Shown: piece after piece, positions 6,848-8,372 of the stretch | How positions within the stretch are numbered: the stretch's first letter is position 1 | Layout of the letters: each line of letters starts with the position of its first letter | NCBI GenBank assembly: GCA_964428935.1 | Contig: CAYSAG010000227.1 | Location: forward strand, 1-8,372 | DNA: 8,372 nt | Direction: 5' to 3' | Origin: JAADHY01 sp964428935 | Lineage (GTDB): Bacteria > Planctomycetota > Planctomycetia > Planctomycetales > Planctomycetaceae | Program-made: the position numbers and the translations under genes | The notes under the pieces: model-generated | Told to the model about the DNA's origin: nothing | Databases searched by the model: none | Seen by the model: the letters and a program-made list of their open reading frames with translations, nothing else

Positions 6848-7867
6848 ATGGCGGAGAAGCCGACGGTCATTCTGAGTGCGTTTGCCGACGAAGGGGCCAA
6901 TCGGAAGACGGCCTTGGAACAGCTTTCGGTCATTGCTGCCATTGGACTTCGGTACTACACGCCGCGGTTCGTCGACCTGGAAGGCAACGGGCAGGTCAAG
7001 CACGTGGTCGACCTGTCGGCGGCGGAGCTGAAGAAGCTGGCCAAGCTGCACGAGCAGTACGGCGTGCAGGTGACGAGCATTGGTTCGCGAATCGGGAAGG
7101 TGAAGCTGGTCGACGTCGAAGACGGCTCCCGCAACAAGTACGTCCCGTTCAAGCAGTACCTGAAAACGGAAGTGGCCGCGACCATTCGAGCCGCTCACGC
7201 GCTGGGGACGAAGCTGATTCGAGGCTTCTCGTTCTACCACCCGCTCGGACAGGACCAGCGGCCCTACATGGAGCAGGCGGTGGACCAAATCGGTCAAATC
7301 GTCGACAAGTGCGCGGCCGAGGGCCTGGTCTACGGGCTCGAAATCGAACCGAACCTGGTGGGCGAGACGGGGGCCTTGCTGGCCGAGCTGGTCCGGAAGG
7401 TCAACCGACCCAATCTGGTCGCCGTTTTCGACGGTGGCAACGTGGCCTGTCAGAACAAGAACCCGCTGGAATGCTTCGCCGAGTACCAGGCCATGCGCAA
7501 GCACTTGGGTTGGATGCACATTAAGGACTACACAATCGACCCGGACCTGGAGTGGACGGGGGTGGTGGACGAGGAACGACTGAAGAACTTCGTTCCAGCC
7601 ACGGTGGGCGACACGGGCTACGAACGCGTCCTGCGTGACCTGAAAACAGTTTTGCCGCAACTGACCCGACGAATGAAACGGCTGGGCGCTCCGGGGTTCT
7701 TCTTGGAGGTCGAGCCGCACCTGAAAGGTGGTGGGCAGTTCGGCGGCTTCAGCGGGCCGGACGGACTGGGCGTGGCCGTCCGAGAGCTGTGCTCCGTGCT
7801 CGACTTCGTGGGCATCGACTACGAACTGCGAGACTTCGAGGACATTCGGAAGCTGCGCGGCTTCTGA
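6848..7867 (+). CDS. Sugar phosphate isomerase/epimerase (xylose isomerase-like TIM barrel)
   Basis: This is a 339-residue protein of the AP-endonuclease-2/xylose-isomerase-like superfamily. The first strand and loop are VILSAFADEGANR (7-19). Barrel strands with the expected metal-binding carboxylates and His follow in order: YGLEIEPN (162-169, E165 or E167), VAVFDGGN (191-198, D195), WMHIKD (222-227, H224), and FFLEVEPHLKGGG (284-296, E287 or E289). The set E-D-H-E is the usual divalent-metal site for isomerisation or epimerisation of ketoses and keto-sugars. The length is slightly above the common 270-300, with a C-terminal tail (about 318-339) ending in DFEDIRKLRGF. There is no signal peptide, so it is cytoplasmic. 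Together with the upstream Gfo/Idh/MocA enzyme it could act on an oxidised sugar, as these families commonly pair. The exact substrate is unknown. It is not XylA itself: the length and motifs fit the 'sugar phosphate isomerase/epimerase' group (the YcjR/IolE-like wider family). Confidence 0.9.
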   Translation: MAEKPTVILSAFADEGANRKTALEQLSVIAAIGLRYYTPRFVDLEGNGQVKHVVDLSAAELKKLAKLHEQYGVQVTSIGSRIGKVKLVDVEDGSRNKYVPFKQYLKTEVAATIRAAHALGTKLIRGFSFYHPLGQDQRPYMEQAVDQIGQIVDKCAAEGLVYGLEIEPNLVGETGALLAELVRKVNRPNLVAVFDGGNVACQNKNPLECFAEYQAMRKHLGWMHIKDYTIDPDLEWTGVVDEERLKNFVPATVGDTGYERVLRDLKTVLPQLTRRMKRLGAPGFFLEVEPHLKGGGQFGGFSGPDGLGVAVRELCSVLDFVGIDYELRDFEDIRKLRGF

Positions 7868-7997
7868 AAGGCGGCGCGAGGGGGAGCCGACAGCGAAACC
7901 GGGACAGCGGAGTCGCTTCTGGCCAGGCGCCGTGTCCGCAGTGCCGTTTGCGCCCCAGACTCACGCTCCGTTGTGGCCGCTTTTGCGTGTGGCTAGC

Positions 7998-8023
7998 GAG
8001 GGACGTGACGCAAGACGTCCTTC
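7998..8023 (+). terminator. Hairpin between the isomerase and Trm112-like genes; candidate terminator
   Basis: GAGGGACGT (7998-8006) pairs with ACGTCCTTC (8015-8023), nine pairs including one G-U, over an 8-base loop. It is followed by only scattered Ts. It lies 130 bases after the isomerase stop and 61 bases before ATG 8085. This would fit separation of the sugar-metabolism genes from an independently expressed Trm112-like gene, though a 5' leader structure is equally possible. Confidence 0.35.
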
Positions 8024-8070
8024 CGCCAGTTGGGCGCGTTCTGAACCACGTTCCGAGAAACAGATCCGTC

Positions 8071-8075
8071 GAGGA
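8071..8075 (+). promoter_or_regulatory. Shine-Dalgarno GAGGA setting the start of the Trm112-like gene
   Basis: GAGGA lies 9 bases before ATG 8085. The same frame stays open upstream to 7728, but that extension overlaps the end of the isomerase gene and encodes an Arg/Ser/Pro-rich string, so ATG 8085 is taken as the start. Confidence 0.6.
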
Positions 8076-8084
8076 CTGCGACCC

Positions 8085-8327
8085 ATGGCGTTCAACTTCG
8101 ACTCGGTCAAAGACATTTTGGTCTGCCCGAAGTGCAAGACTTCGCTGGTGCACGAGGCGGACACGTTGGTGTGCCGAAACGGGGAGTGTCGGTTGCAGTA
8201 CGAAATTCGCGACGACATTCCGGTCATGCTGATTGATGAGGCGACGGAGCTGTCGCCGGAGCAGTGGCAGTCGATTGTCGACAAGCACGCGGCTTCGGAC
8301 GAAAGCGGCTCGGGCGGCGACGGGTGA
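8085..8327 (+). CDS. Trm112 family zinc-binding protein
   Basis: This is an 80-residue protein with the Trm112/YcaR pattern. Residues 11-17 read ILVCPKC, giving the first zinc pair C14 and C17. Residues 29-35 contain the second pair C30 and C35, followed by RLQYEIRDDIPVMLIDEA (36-53), which is the family hallmark (YxIRDxIPVML). In eukaryotes and archaea Trm112 binds and stabilises several SAM-dependent methyltransferases that modify tRNA, rRNA or release factors. The bacterial small version is presumed to play a similar partner role or to be a small zinc protein of unknown function. The tail (about 68-80) is Ser/Gly/Asp-rich and probably disordered. The second Cys pair is spaced CxxxxC and not CxxC. 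No methyltransferase gene is beside it in the window. It is likely unrelated to the sugar-metabolism genes upstream. Confidence 0.87.
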   Translation: MAFNFDSVKDILVCPKCKTSLVHEADTLVCRNGECRLQYEIRDDIPVMLIDEATELSPEQWQSIVDKHAASDESGSGGDG

Positions 8328-8372
8328 CGCTGCCAAGAAAGCGCTGTCGCGGCTCTTTGTCGGCGCGTCGAG

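Noticed and set aside
7728..8084. In-frame extension upstream of the Trm112-like protein
   Set aside because: It overlaps the isomerase gene, reads as low-complexity Ser/Arg/Pro, and a ribosome site supports ATG 8085.

Overview
The window is GC-rich (roughly two thirds G+C by eye). It looks like a chromosomal segment of a planctomycete. The main evidence is the protein families and their wording: a Gfo/Idh/MocA oxidoreductase tail ending in the EYRKPYVVP-type motif, a secreted beta-propeller protein with a methyltransferase-like front domain, a uroporphyrinogen-decarboxylase-like protein with a long C-terminal tail, a DUF6807 ("PmoA") protein, and a xylose-isomerase-like TIM barrel. The genus cannot be fixed from this sequence. 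No rRNA, tRNA, CRISPR array, transposase or phage gene was seen.

Layout, all on the + strand: (1) 1-389, the 3' end of a Gfo/Idh/MocA family oxidoreductase that begins outside the window; (2) 390-705, a 316-base gap with a small cUUCGg hairpin directly after the stop; (3) 706-3795, a 1029-residue exported protein with a degenerate SAM-methyltransferase-like domain followed by PQQ-like beta-propeller repeats; (4) 4042-5475, a 477-residue URO-D superfamily protein; (5) 5719-6633, a 304-residue DUF6807 protein; (6) 6848-7867, a 339-residue sugar phosphate isomerase/epimerase-type TIM barrel; (7) 8085-8327, an 80-residue Trm112-like zinc protein. The gaps are 214-316 bases long. Each holds at least one GC-rich inverted repeat and no recognisable sigma-70 promoter.

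Genes 1, 4, 5 and 6 belong to families that often occur in planctomycete carbohydrate-degradation neighbourhoods. A NAD(P)-dependent sugar oxidoreductase and a sugar isomerase/epimerase could act in sequence on an unusual sugar. The URO-D-like protein could move methyl groups from a methylated substrate, and the propeller protein would act outside the cytoplasm. This pathway is inference; no substrate can be read from the sequence. The Trm112-like gene is probably a separate housekeeping function, an activator of RNA- or protein-modifying methyltransferases.

The most unusual sequence-level observation is that a hand scan finds no TAT and no ATA trinucleotide in the 8.4 kb, and very few GAT. 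Tyr is therefore always TAC, Ile is never ATA, and no classical TATAAT -10 box can exist here.
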